Positions 24,783 through 36,144 of a stretch of 64,000 bases of DNA are shown here, piece after piece. The notes under the pieces were generated by a model that saw only the letters and a program-made list of their open reading frames with translations, had not been told where the DNA came from and ran no database searches. The stretch covers positions 7,834,501 to 7,898,500 of the forward strand of contig NC_090784.1 in assembly GCF_040054535.1 (NCBI RefSeq). Reading direction: 5' to 3'. The DNA is from Antennarius striatus. Lineage: Eukaryota; Chordata; Actinopteri; Lophiiformes; Antennariidae. Every line of letters begins with the position of its first letter. The first letter of the stretch is position 1. The position numbers and the translations under genes are program-made.

Positions 24783-26242
24783 TAATCAAGACTCAAGCTG
24801 GTCTCAGGAAATCCTGCAAGCGACTGTGAGTTGAGGTGAGTTTCTGCATCTATAAAGAAAAATTGTGACAGTGTGTTGTTGTATCGGGGGAACATTACAG
24901 AGCTGTTTATCATTAGGACTAAATGATCAAGTTAGTAACGATGCTTAATGACTTTGTTTCTGATTGTAGTGTTGACTCTGAATGACTTCAAAAATGTATT
25001 CTTTCCTGGTCTTCACGGTGCTCTTTGTTGGCTGCCTGTCAAAACGTAAGAAGTTTATCAATTTATTTTAAAAACACCTAGCATGCATTCAGGTCTTCAT
25101 AGATTAAAGTTGAAGGCAAGATGATTCCTGGGATGGTAGCTCACCCATGTCCTTCATATTATGTGTTTGACCTCTCCAGCTCTTTACATCTATAACTCCT
25201 TCTCTGAATCTGTTGGGTCTGGGAATGGAGAATCATATGCAACAAGTGGAGAAGGAAGGATCACAGCGATCAGGGTCTGGGAGGCGCCTCACGCATACGT
25301 TACTGGGTGAGTCTCTCATCTCATCTCATCTCATCTCATCTTGTTTATGAGTTACTTAGGGCCTGTTTGACAGTGTAGACACAGGTTGCTGCTCTACTCA
25401 ATTAGTAGCTCTTGCTTCAGAAAAAATAGCTGGAACATATGTTTGATTATGTCCAATGTATAATTAAATATTTCTGCTTATTGCCTCAAATAGTTCGATT
25501 TTTAATCACTGCTGTCTTAGATTTGTCCTAATGTAGGATTGTTTTCACATGATTTATTTGGTCTAATGTTTCTTCTCTGATCATTCATCATTGATTTAAT
25601 GTCCTCATGTCCTGGTAGACCTTCCTTTGCTCACAAGTGTTTCCTCTCTTTTTTGTGTTTCCTTATAGTTTCCAGCTCAGTTTCAATCACATCTGGGATG
25701 AAGTTATAGGTTACAAAACTCACTTTGAAACTGAAATGAAGCTATTTGAGAATGAGGTCATCACACAGGTCAGGAAAATCAATAAATGCTAAAATACTCT
25801 TGTTTTTTAATTAATACACAACATGCAAATGCTTCATTATACAGTAAATCAGTCTGTATTTGATTGGACAAAACACAGTTTCTGTCTGTGAAGAATCTAC
25901 ATTAATATTCTCTTATAATCCAGGTTTCTGGCAAATACCAATCCACTGTTATTTATCAGCTGATATTTGTAACCTCACGGGGACGCTTCCTGATAGTCGG
26001 CCAGCCAAATAAGGTATTAATGGTTTGAATGATTCCTGCAAATTGCACAATTTTTACTTATGGACATATATAACATTTTGCTATTTGTGTTACAGATATC
26101 ATTTAATATGTACCCTGAATTCAGCGATGGGGAGCTGGTGAAGTTGAGTGGGCATCGACAGTACAATAGAATTACTGCCATCGCAGCTCACTGGGGGACG
26201 GCCGTCTTGAAGCAAATTGACGACATTAAAGAGCATATTTAA
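24783..26242 (+). CDS. ZG16-like secreted jacalin-type lectin, copy A
   Basis: Complete 171-residue protein. Coding exons are 24994-25045, 25180-25306, 25669-25768, 25924-26013 and 26096-26242, all with GT-AG junctions and matching phases. A non-coding first exon runs from about 24783 to 24835. Residues 1-17 form a hydrophobic signal peptide (MYSFLVFTVLFVGCLSK), so the product should be secreted. The rest is one jacalin-like beta-prism lectin domain. GSGNG (residues 30-34) matches the Gly-rich sugar loop of zymogen granule protein 16 (GSGGG), and RITAIRVW, VSGKY and ITAIAAHW match other ZG16 landmarks. In ZG16 the last block reads LIDAIGLHW, and its Asp contacts mannose; here that position is Thr150. 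Family knowledge: ZG16 proteins are gut and exocrine lectins that bind mannose or bacterial peptidoglycan. A second copy lies 3.3 kb downstream on the same strand. A poly(A) signal AATAAA is at 26293. The family assignment is strong; ligand and tissue are not shown by the sequence. Confidence 0.88.
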
Positions 26243-26292
26243 TAAATGACACCTATGCAGTATATACTCACTAAAAATAATGAATCAGCTTA

Positions 26293-26298
26293 AATAAA
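26293..26298 (+). terminator. Poly(A) signal, lectin copy A
   Basis: AATAAA 51 bases after the stop codon. The duplicate gene has one at a comparable distance. Confidence 0.55.
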
Positions 26299-28061
26299 AA
26301 TTCAAGAATTTGCACATCTTTAGCAACAAATCTCTGTTGGATCCTATTTAGCCAACGGGAAAATGCTAATTTTAATGATTGGAGAAATCTGCATAATAAA
26401 CTTTCTGAACTATTATTTGATGCAGCATATTTTTGTGTTCAAGTTCATTCCACATCATCTTATTAAAATTAAGCAAATGAAAAAGAAAACATGCAAAAAT
26501 ACAGTATTCAAAAAACATATCAACCTACATAAAAAACATGAAATCAACTAAATAATAATCATCAATCACCCATCCATCCATACATACATACATATAGTAC
26601 ATACATACATCCCTTTGACACGCCCAAACCTGGCTAAATTCGTTTTTTTTCAGAAGCACTTGTTTTAATTGATTAACTGGGGACCATATACAGAAAAAAA
26701 AATTGTAGGGTTGGTCCTCTATTAGATTTACCATGAATAAAATCAGTCAAGTGTAGGGAAATTATTCCTGATAATTCTATATTCTTGAATAAAAAAGAAA
26801 AAAGCCTACATCACAACTTTTCATTGAAGGATTTTCCTTAACTTCGTTGCAAAAGGGTTAACAGCACATTCTCAAAATAACAAATGGGTTCTAAGACAGG
26901 ATAAAGAGCCCCCGCACAGTCCTGTATAAAGAGGGATTATAACACAACAAGGGGGTAAATTTAAGTTATGTAAATAAGTTATTGCTGGTATGGTTAACAC
27001 CTTAAGTAAAATGTGTTACAAAATAAACTTTGACTAACATTAATAAGTACTGTATTTGGGCTTGTCAACATATGAATGAGTAATATATGTTTGACTCACA
27101 TATGATGGGAGCAGTGATGCTCCCATTCGTTCCAACTACACCTACAGTCAGTCTGGTGTGACCAATTCGCCAATTCAAGTTGCCTATTTTTTCGGAGGTG
27201 GAAGGAAGCCGAGCAGCTGGAGATGCAGGGGGAACATTCAAACTGCACAGAAAGATCCCAGTAGGTATCAAACTTGTAGTGATGTCTAAAAGAGGATTTG
27301 TGAGGCTTTAAACCCTTTTTAACAACTGTGTTGAAAATTGGTTTATTACTCAAAGTTTCATTCACTGAGCACGTGTTTTTACTAATTTTAGCCTCATTGT
27401 GCGCTAGCTTGTAAAACTCACATCACAAATTATTCTTATGTTGAAAAGTTTGCAGGGCTAAAATTACTATGAACTGATGACGACATCTTTGGATGCCTTT
27501 ACACAAAAGAAAGTTTTATTCTTAGTTATTACTCTTGCATGTAGTGTGTTACTGTGTAAATTTTTTTAATCTCATGACAACTGTAAAAAACTAAATTTGT
27601 GTGGACATGTACGTGCAAAATATACTAAAAAACTTGAAAAAGGAAACATTTTACAGCAACCTTTCATTAGTGAACACAACTAAACTGTGTTGCTCATGAA
27701 TACGTAAGAGCTGAAGCCCTTCTTTTTCTGCCGGACAAAGATATTGCATGGCAAAGAAGGATTAGGAATATATTCAGAGTTTCTACACAGTTTAATGCCA
27801 CTAAACATGTACAATAAGAGTCTCATTTGCACAGTTTCTTGAAACTTAATCTTCAAGGACTTTCCCTTCTCATAATTGAACTGTATGCCATTTTAGAATG
27901 CCAAGACAAACACAAACTTCAAAATTATATCCACTTCCGTCGTCATTGGGAAATTACCAGAACAGTGAAACATTTAGCCAAAAAAAAGACAGCAGCAGGT
28001 GTGGTACTGACTGACGTCAGATGTAGGAATGTTGGGAGGCAAATGAGGAAGAAGGAAGGTG

Positions 28062-28069
28062 TATATAAA
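28062..28069 (+). promoter_or_regulatory. TATA box of lectin copy B
   Basis: TATATAAA lies in the same position relative to the first exon as in copy A. The flanking bases (AGGAAGGTG before, GGTGGTA after) are shared by the two copies. Confidence 0.7.
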
Positions 28070-28089
28070 GGTGGTAATTCAGTCAGTCC

Positions 28090-29517
28090 ACTAATCAAGA
28101 CTCAAGCTGGTCTCAGGAAATCCTGTCTGCAGGTGACTGTGAGTTGAGGTGAGTTTCTGCATCTATAAAGAAAAATTGTGAGTTTGTTGTTGTATCGGGG
28201 GAACATTACAGAGCTGTTGATAATTAGGACTAAATGATCAAGTTAGTAATGATGATTAATGACTTTGTTTCTGATTGTAGTGTTGACTCTGAATGACTTC
28301 AAAAATGTATTCTTTCCTGGTCTTCACGGTGCTCTTTGTTGGCTGCCTGTCAAAACGTAAGAAGTTTATTAATTTATTTTAAAAACACCTAGCATGCATT
28401 CAGGTCTTCATAGATTAAAGTTGAAGGCAAGATGATTCCTGGGATGGTAGCTCACCCATGTCCTTCATATTATGTGTTTGACCTCTCCAGCTCTTTACAT
28501 CTATAACTCCTTCTCTGAATCTGTTGGGTCTGGGAATGGAGAATCATATGCAACAAGTGGAGAAGGAAGGATCACAGCGATCAGGGTCTGGGAGGCGCCT
28601 CACTCGTACATTACTGGGTGAGTCTCTCATCTCATCTCATCTCATCTTGTTTATGAGTTACTTAGAGTCTGTTTGAATCAGACAGTATAGACATGAGTTG
28701 CTGCTATCTATTCAATTAGTAGCTCTTGCTTCAGAAAAAATAGCTGGAACATATGTTTGATTATGTCCAATGGATAATAAAATGTTACTGCTTATTGCCT
28801 TAAATTGTTAGATTTGTTAGGATTGTTTTCACATGATTTATTTGGTCTAATTTTTCTTCTCTGATCATTCATCATTGATTTGGTGTCTTCGTGTCCTGGT
28901 AGACCTTCCTTTGCTCACAAGTGTTTCCTCTCTTTTTTGTGTTTCCTTATAGTTTCCAGCTCAGTTTCAATCACATCTGGGATGAAGTTATAGGCTACAA
29001 AACTCACTTTGAAACTGAAATGAAGCTATTTGAGAATGAGGTCATCACACAGGTCAGGAAAATCAATAAATGCTAAAATACTCTTGTTTTTTAATTAATA
29101 CACAACATGCAAATGTTTCATTATACAGTAAATCAGTCTGTATTTGGTGGGACAAAATTAATTTCTTGTCTGTGAAGAATCTACATTAATATTCTCTTAT
29201 AATCCAGGTTTCTGGCAAATACCAATCCACTATTATTTATCAGCTGATATTTGTAACCTCACGGGGACGCTTCCTGATAGTCGGCCAGCCAAATAAGGTA
29301 TTAATGGTTTGAATGATTCCTGCAAATTGCACAATTTTTACTTATGGCCATATATAACATTTTGCTATTTGTGTTGCAGATATCATTTAATATGTACCCT
29401 GAATTCAGCGATGGGGAGCTGGTGAAGTTGAGTGGGCATCAACAGTACAATAGAATTACTGCCATCGCAGCTCACTGGGGGACAGCTCTCCTGAGGGAAA
29501 TTGATGACATTAAATAG
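28090..29517 (+). CDS. ZG16-like secreted jacalin-type lectin, copy B
   Basis: Complete 168-residue sister of copy A. Coding exons are 28305-28356, 28491-28617, 28953-29052, 29208-29297 and 29380-29517; the non-coding first exon is about 28090-28148. Exon lengths are identical to copy A except the last, which is three codons shorter (ends DDIK instead of DDIKEHI). Only about ten residues differ, for example PHSYITG for PHAYVTG, STIIYQ for STVIYQ, GHQQYN for GHRQYN and GTALLREI for GTAVLKQI. The signal peptide, GSGNG loop and the Thr in place of the ZG16 mannose-contacting Asp are shared. The introns are also nearly identical to those of copy A, so the duplication is recent or has been homogenised. 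Nothing in the reading frame is broken. A poly(A) signal AATAAA is at 29569. Function as for copy A: secreted lectin, ligand unknown. Confidence 0.88.
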
Positions 29518-29568
29518 CATTTTTAAAAATGACCTACCTATACTCATTAAAACAAATTAATCAACTTG

Positions 29569-29574
29569 AATAAA
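29569..29574 (+). terminator. Poly(A) signal, lectin copy B
   Basis: AATAAA 52 bases after the stop codon, matching copy A. Confidence 0.55.
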
Positions 29575-30598
29575 ACTTTAATGAAGTATTTGCACATCTT
29601 TAGCAACAAATAACTGTTTGATCTAATGCATACATATATACAGTATACAAATTGTTGCATATTTTATGATTAGAGAAATCTGTATAATAAACTTTCTGAA
29701 CTATTATTTGATGCAGCACATATTTGTATTCAAGATCATTCCTCATCATCTTATTGAAATTAAGAAAATAAAAAAGAAAACATGCAAAAATATCAAAACA
29801 AATACACTGTATCAACATATAAAAACAACTAAATAGTAATCATTACTCATCCATCCATTCATCCATACATACATAGATACAGTACATACATACATCCCTT
29901 TCACGCACCCAAACCTGTCCAAAATGCCGGCTTTTTTCAGAAGCACTTGTTTTTTGTAATGATTAATTGAGGGTAATATACAGAAAGATATATATGAAGG
30001 GTTGGTCCACTCTTAGATGTAATGTGAATAAAATCAATCAAATGTAGGTAATTATGCCTTATAACTCTATATGGTTGAATAAAAAAAAGAAAATAACATC
30101 CATCACAACTTTCTATTAAAAGTTTTTTCTTCATCTTTTTTTTTTGCAAAAGGGTTAACAGCACATACTCAAAATAGCATATTTGTTCTTAGACAGGATG
30201 AAGAATGCCTCCTTCACAGTCCTGCATAAAGAGGACAAGAGGGTAAATTTAATGAATATGATATTGCTGGTATTACAAACACCTGAAGTAAAAGCCGTGG
30301 TGCTGTGCTTTGTACTTAAGGAAGGCAGGTCTGGTGTCAGTTTAGTGGTTAAGATGCAAAGTCCATCACAGAGATTGCTGTCATCCATTTTGATTCTCAA
30401 TCTGCTTTTGTGCAGAGTTAATAGAGAAAAGGTTTACTCACAAATATGTTGACACTCGTCATTCTTTTTGTTTGTCATCACGTCCGAGGGAACATGTTTT
30501 TTTCCAGTCTCTCGTAGAAGTCAGTTGGGGACAAAATTTGATGATGCTACGCCTTCAGAGCATCATCACGCTGCATCTCGATAAGTTCTAATTGTTTA

Positions 30599-30835
30599 CT
30601 ATCTTCCACTTCTTTTATATCCCGTTGTTGTTCCCTTTAGACATCTTAGATAAAGCAGCTCCTGTGTAATGCAAAATGTTTTTTCTACTCCTTGCAGAAA
30701 AATGAATACCTGTGCAGTGTCTGCCCTGTCGTCATGCAATCCAATACAAAAAGTATAAGCTTTATGTGACACTTGGTGGTTTAAGTTAGCAGTCGACTCT
30801 AGTATTTGTGAAACAGCTGTGTTTAATTTCTGCAA
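30599..30835 (-). mobile_element. hAT-type transposase fragment
   Basis: 78 residues with SQILESTANLNHQVSHKAYT, DDRADTAQVFIFLQGVEKTF and ITQELLYLRCLKGTTTG. This resembles the DES-D-DTAQL-IF-RG--F-ITEEL--L-S-KGTTTG block of Buster/Charlie-like transposases and their domesticated relatives. There is no continuation on either side. Confidence 0.55.
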
Positions 30836-30951
30836 TTGTCATAGTCATAATCAACTTTACTGTCAAATGTGCCATATATGCACGACACACAGCACAGATG
30901 AAACTAGAACCAAGGCAGTCAGAGACTGCAACATCCCACACTTACCCTGAC

Positions 30952-30987
30952 CTACTTTCAGGGTAGGTCAGGGTACCCTGAAAGTAG
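30952..30987. repeat. Perfect 14-bp inverted repeat
   Basis: CTACTTTCAGGGTA, an 8-base loop, then TACCCTGAAAGTAG. It lies between a possible LINE tail (30840-30920) and unassigned sequence. Confidence 0.8.
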
Positions 30988-31734
30988 TACCTGACTAGTG
31001 CATAGACTAGCATATATAGAGAAGGCGAGTGTGAGTAAGACCATAGATCAAAGCTAGTGCATAGGGGTCTTATTCACACTGGCCTTCTCCCTCGTCTTAT
31101 CCTGTTCCTGAGTGTACATTAGTTGGAATTTGACCATGACCTACTTTTCTCAAGGTCAAGGTCATCATCTCACTTTCACCCCCTTTGCTGCTCGAGTAAT
31201 GTGTTTGCTTCATCTTTCTATCTGCAACGGTTTTAAAGATATTTGGTGGATGAACAAATGAACAAACACACAAACACTGACAATTATAATACGTCACTGA
31301 TTTGAAGCGGGATGTAATTACAGTCCTCTCAGACCCACAGGCAGTGACATACTGTACTCACATGACAATGTTTTCCTGTTAGAACTGATGCCATGAAGAA
31401 TGTCATAATCATTTTATTTTTTTATTCAAACTGGAATATATACACACTTCAATTATTTTTTTCTTTTTAATTTATCAACACAATTCAATCATCACACTCC
31501 TGGTCATGTGTGATGATTGAACTCCACCAGATTTCGATATTACACGAAATGCCAACAGAACATAGGACAATTTGCCACGAACCCCACGAAGCGTCATCTG
31601 CTCATCACTGCATACAGTAGAAAACACGATGCCTCGCAAATAGTGCCGTTACAGAGATCTCTGTCGAGCAAATGGATTATGCCTAAATGAGTGTGTAATC
31701 TCACTAGTCATTATTTGCATCACAACAGTGCAAA

Positions 31735-31840
31735 CCTGTAGTGATGTCCAAATGAGGATTTGTGAGGCTTTGAATCCTTTTTGACAATTGTGTTCAAAAT
31801 GGGTCTATTACTGGAAGCATCATTCATTTACATTCATTGA
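31735..31840 (+). repeat. Relic of a third lectin-array unit (5' flank only)
   Basis: The run from AAACCTGTAGTGATGTCC through GAGGATTTGTGAGGCTTTG to CATTCATTGAGAACGTG closely parallels 27270-27375, the head of the copy B unit. No lectin exon follows; SINE-like and other repeats follow instead. Confidence 0.6.
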
Positions 31841-31999
31841 GAACGTGGACGTCCTCTGCTGGCAAGGTGGCTGTACTGCAGCCACACAACGGTCGATGAC
31901 CCCAGAAAGCAGCACTTTGTGGTTTCTTGTTTTGTATACGTTTTTGAGTAAAACCGAATATAATTTAATTTAATTTAATTTAATATAATAATTCTTGCT

Positions 32000-32130
32000 C
32001 AGTGGCGCACTGGCATCGTGCCCAGAGTGTCCCCCGCCTTACGCCCTATGCCAGCTGGGATAGGCTCCATCTCCCCATGACACATTACAGCGGACACAGT
32101 GGTAGGAAATGGATGGATGGATGGTAATTC
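32000..32130 (+). mobile_element. SINE 3' part
   Basis: CAGTGGCGCACTGGCATCGT, CAGCTGGGATAGGCTCCATC and a (GGAT)n tail; the head is missing. Confidence 0.55.
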
Positions 32131-32929
32131 TTGCTTGCTCTACTGTAGAAATCGATTCATGATTATTGATTCTTGCATGTTTCAATAAAGCAATAAGAGA
32201 TGTAAATTATAACATGTTCATGCATATACAGTATATGTAATATAAATTTAGAGGTATGTATTTGTGTCCATGATTTACATAAGAGGATTAGGGCCAATGG
32301 AAAAAACAAGGTCTATATTCTGAGATAAAAGTCAGAATTCTGACTTTAATCTCAGAACTGACTTGGTTTCCATCCTTTTTTGTTCGAGTACATTTATATT
32401 CTTAAACAATCCGAATGCTAATCAAATTGACATTGACCTGATAAGTTGTTTCATCCATTTGAACACATCTGGGACCCGCCAGAGTTTCAAATCCCCACCC
32501 ACTGATCCGAATCACTAAACTGGTTCACCTGGTGAATGAACCAGTTGACTGGTTCAAACGTTATCAGTCATGTGGCTTTTCCATGTCTGAAGCAGGCCTT
32601 GGAGCAGTGGTTCAGGAAAACAAAAACCATACCGCATCTGGGGCGTGGTTTGAAGTGCTGTTTCAAAGGCCAACACTACTCACTGCTCCAGCGTACCCGC
32701 TGCAAATTCAGTCAATAATATTTTTCAGAGGCAAAGGGTTGTTCCATTTCCTGATGGCTTTTGCTTAACCACGGTGTCCATATTACCACGGTGTCTGTTC
32801 TCTGCTGTCTTTCTTCCAGCTCTTACATCTAAGTACCAATGGTAATTCACATGCAATCAGAAATCTACAGTGGTAGCTCCATATGTCCAGCATGGCAATG
32901 TAGAAGAACAGCAATCCCAGGCACATCTG

Positions 32930-33060
32930 TGCATCAACACACACAACTTCACCTCATTGTGGATTTTGTGTAGGTAGTCACGTGATACAGTACGTACATT
33001 CTATTGGCTGATGGCATCCAGAAGTGTGCTACATTACTTCTGTTTTATTTATTTCAGAGT
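32930..33060 (-). mobile_element. Fragment of the same MITE family as 22994-23350
   Basis: GTAGGTAGTCACGTGATACA, CTATTGGCTGATGGCATCCA and GAAGTGTGCTAC match the reverse complement of 23225-23295. Confidence 0.55.
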
Positions 33061-33116
33061 CTGGAAGGCGTTTTACTTTGAAAAATTACCCGATTCTCTG
33101 CTACATCCATCTATGT

Positions 33117-33817
33117 CAGTGGTCCCCAACCACCAGGTCGCGACCCGGTACTTGATCGCGGCACATTAAATACCGGGCGGCACAGAAGGTTTGACTTTCT
33201 TTATTTTTAATTGACACCAGACTAAAGATGTTTTATTTTGAAAAGTGACGTCTGTGCGGAATGACACACAGACGAATGGGTGCGTCTGTCCCGTTTGACA
33301 GGTACCGTCACGTGACAGGTTACCCCTAAATTAAGCGCCCACAACCGCTCCAGTGTTCTGGATTATGGATTAAAGTCAAGGCAGATTATCTTGAGATCGC
33401 CCAAAAAGTATCGCAAACCCTGTTTCCATTTCCAATCTCCTGTCTTTGTAAACTTGATTACTTGATTGACTTGCTCACCCTTTTATTGGAAATGATCAGT
33501 ATTTCTCCTACGTTGAATGCATTGATTGTTAGTCGCTGTATTTCAAAATAAACCTCATCAGTGTAGTCACTTCAATCGAGTTTTTAATATAATTATTTCT
33601 TACAATTGTTTCGTTTGATGTTGATTATTAATTTATGAAAAAAAAGGTTGTTTATTGTCTGTTGATGTCTGCATTTTACATAAAACCACTGTGGGTGATT
33701 TATTAGACTACAGCTGTCCTGGCGTCATTAACGTTTTGGAGCAAAAGAAGACCGGTCCGTGAAAATATTGTCTAAGATGAAACCGGTCCGTGGAGCTAAA
33801 GAGGTTGGGGACAGCTG
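33117..33817. mobile_element. hAT-like non-autonomous element
   Basis: Left end CAGTGGTCCCCAACCACCAG with GACCCGGTAC; right end is the inverted form, with ACCGGTCCGTGGAGCTAAAG and GGTTGGGGACAGCTG. The paired GGACCGGT blocks and CCCCAACC ends are typical of a common fish hAT MITE. No clear 8-base target duplication was found. Confidence 0.6.
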
Positions 33818-33916
33818 CTGTAATTGATGTTTTTCTCTGGTGATTTCCTGCAATACGTCGAATCACCAATAGATGTCCTCCATGGCTCATTTAAAAGGCA
33901 TCAACTTCATCTACAG

Positions 33917-34250
33917 CAGTGGTTCTTAACCTTGTTGGAGGTACCGAACCCTGCCTGTTTCATATGCTCACTCACCGAACCCTTCTTTAGTGGATTTTTT
34001 TTTTTTTTACCAAAGAAGTTTGTTGTTGTTTTTTTTTCAAATTTAAGACATAAGTATATGTTTTACTAGTGTATTTAATGAAGTGTGGATTAATGTCACC
34101 TTTTTCAAAGAACAAAACCAAGACAGTGCATGAACTGACATGAAATGACCTACCTGCAAATCAGTGTGACTTCTGCTGTTGAGATTGAGAGACCAGTTCA
34201 GATATGCGTGGCTTCACTTTGGCAAGTGCTACTCGTGTGTCATTTTCACA
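33917..34250. mobile_element. Possible hAT-like element end
   Basis: CAGTGGTTCTTAACCTTGTT with ACCGAACCC repeated twice is a familiar fish repeat head. The right end is not clear and a SINE follows at about 34256. Confidence 0.4.
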
Positions 34251-34255
34251 GGATT

Positions 34256-34375
34256 CCGGGTGCAGCAGTGGTTCAGCGGTAGAGCAGACATATTGAAGAC
34301 CAGACATCGCCCAGCCATCGGTGGTTCGATTCCCGCTCACACCCTTGGGAGTGTGAGCTGACAGCAGGAGATAAA
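34256..34375 (+). mobile_element. tRNA-derived SINE, second type
   Basis: GTGGTTCAGCGGTAGAGCAG resembles a tRNA A box and GGTTCGATTCC is an exact B box; TGTGAGCTGACAG follows. It shares these parts with 36215-36465 but not with the DANA-like copies. Confidence 0.6.
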
Positions 34376-34379
34376 GTCT

Positions 34380-35412
34380 TGTATCAGGTGTGCATGTCCA
34401 ACTTTCTTCCAGATTGTACATAATCTTTGTGTTATGTAAATTAACAGTAGGTCTTCTTCAGAGCTCTCAGTTAGCTTTCACACACCCTTGGAGCTGGCAG
34501 CAGACTGTCTTTAATCACCTTACAATGAGCTTCTGCAGAAGAGCTGGGTCCTCATTCGCACAGTTCACCAGCTTGCACTGCCAAGTTTCTATTCCTGGAA
34601 TGGACAAACCAAGCACTGATATGGAGATGGCCTTTCCCCTTTAAGCTAAATGTTAAAGATGTTAAAATTTGGCTAAACTTGATGTTTGAATATTCAATAA
34701 AAATGAGGTCAATACAGGTTTATCGTCTGTAAGGAAGGCCTGTGGTAAAGGTGACCTCTCATTAAAATAAAAATGTGCGTTTAAACCGAGAGTGAACACT
34801 CTGACCTGAATACATGCCATGAAATCTCTCACAAGTTAAAGTTCATTTTTGTGTGTCTAGCAAAATTGCCACTGACCTCTGAATTGGACTCCAATAATGC
34901 CAGCATGTGGAACGTGGAAGATATGAGATGGCAGCAGAGCAGCAGAGATGGCAGAACACCCTGGTACTCTGATATTTAACCCAGACAACTCCAATACAAA
35001 TGAATGACCTTTGTTAGCCTCATTCTTTCCTGTTTGAGTGGGTTGATTTGCATTACTCACACTACATACATGGTGTTGATCTGTTATCTTAAAACTTGGA
35101 ATCTCTTCAACTAAGAAAACTGGAGAGTAAAGCAGATGATTCATTCATTCATTCATGTTTTCAAGTGTTTCAGCTTTTGATTCAGGGTTAAATTGACTTT
35201 ATGGTCCTACATAGATCAGAAAATACATAATTTTGTTATTTTCACATAGAAACATTTGCTTTTTTTACATTTTCATTAAGAGTGGAGTCTTAATTTTCCG
35301 GGGGGGGAATTAATTACCGCTGGCCTCTGAATTGGACTCCAATCATGACAGCATGTGGAACGTGGAAGATGTGAGATGGCAGCTAAGCAGCTACATACAC
35401 TCTACATACAGA
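34380..35412. other. No gene seen; contains a short direct repeat
   Basis: CCTCTGAATTGGACTCCAAT...GCATGTGGAACGTGGAAGAT...GAGATGGCAGC occurs at 34874-34935 and again at 35322-35388, the only structure noted. Confidence 0.45.
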
Positions 35413-36144
35413 TTACAGTGATACCTCTGTACTCGACCATAATCCGTTCTGAGGTGGTGGTTGAGCACCGATTTGTTCGACCACCGAAACCAATTTTCCC
35501 ATAAGAAATAATGGAAAGTATTTTAATCCGTTCTTACCATTTAGAATAATACCTAAAATATTATAAGAACGTGTATCTAAACAACAATGAAGACGTAAAT
35601 GTGCACAAGCAGTACATGATAAAGATAAAGCATTATAAACCATTTTGTATAATTTACTTTACGTTTTAAGAGCGGTTGATGGCACTAGCGTCATCATGGA
35701 AGGGGAATCAATTCCATGATGACGCTAGGTAACGCGCCTCCAGGGGTTCTCTCCCTTCTCTCTCTCTTCCGTGGAGGTGAATCTGGCTGGGCAGTAGCCT
35801 TCCTCTTTTCTTTAAGAAGGAACCTGTCCATTGTCAGTTGCTTCTGCTTCAAGATAGTGGAAATGGCTCGTACACCACTTTCATATTTTGCTATAATTTC
35901 CGTACGTCTTTGCGTACGTAATTTGCGTACGTAATTTGCGTACGTGTTACTCCGCTGGCGGTCTGAGTCGAACTGACACTTACCCGCTGGCCGAGGAGCG
36001 CAGCCGAGGAGCGCGTTCGGGTCGACTCGGCTCGTCGAGTACCGAAAATCTGTTCGGGGTCCGATACATTTTCTACTAGAATTTTTTGGTCGAGCACCGA
36101 TTTGGTCGAGTATAGAGGCGGTCGAGTACAGAGGTATCACTGTA
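35413..36144 (-). mobile_element. Pogo/Tigger-like DNA transposon deletion derivative
   Basis: Inverted ends TACAGTGATACCTCTGTACT pair with the right end (AGTACAGAGGTATCACTGTA) and imply a TA target site. On the minus strand a fragment reads RRTEIIAKYESGVRAISTIL, like the N-terminal helix-turn-helix of Tigger transposases. It continues directly into KEKRKATAQPDSPPRKRERR, a tail-like segment, so the catalytic centre has been lost. Three GCGTACGTAATTT-type repeats lie at about 35909-35945. Confidence 0.65.

Larger units (their letters stand above)
24060..27020 (+). repeat. Tandem duplication unit 1 (lectin copy A)
   Basis: Sequence from the TTTAGCCTCATTG motif near 24060 through the lectin gene and its 3' flank to about 27020 is repeated at 27385-30295. 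Shared 3' landmarks include the CATC/CATA short-repeat tract, CAGAAGCACTTGTTTT, GGGTTAACAGCACAT and the CAGTCCTG block. The gene body and introns are far more alike than the upstream flank, which carries many indels. Confidence 0.85.
27270..30295 (+). repeat. Tandem duplication unit 2 (lectin copy B)
   Basis: Second copy of the lectin-bearing unit. The stretch 27270-27375 (AACTTGTAGTGATGTC onward) has no counterpart before unit 1 that I can see, but it recurs after unit 2 at about 31735-31840. This suggests the true unit is longer than the part still visible in unit 1. Confidence 0.8.
31000..32929. other. Unassigned, with repeat pieces
   Basis: Holds the lectin-unit relic (31735) and a SINE tail (32000). 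TCAAGGTCA at 31150-31158 matches the oestrogen-related-receptor half-site form but lies in repeat-like text. Confidence 0.4.

Noticed and set aside
27827-28147. 106-codon frame upstream of lectin copy B
   Set aside because: Covers the promoter and non-coding first exon of the lectin gene, and copy A does not keep it open.
31150-31158. TCAAGGTCA nuclear-receptor half-site
   Set aside because: Lies in repeat-like DNA far from any gene start; not reported as a regulatory site.
34256-34375. tRNA gene candidate with good A and B boxes
   Set aside because: No cloverleaf stem pairing or terminator was found, and the same head recurs at 36215-36465 with a shared tail, so it is a SINE.
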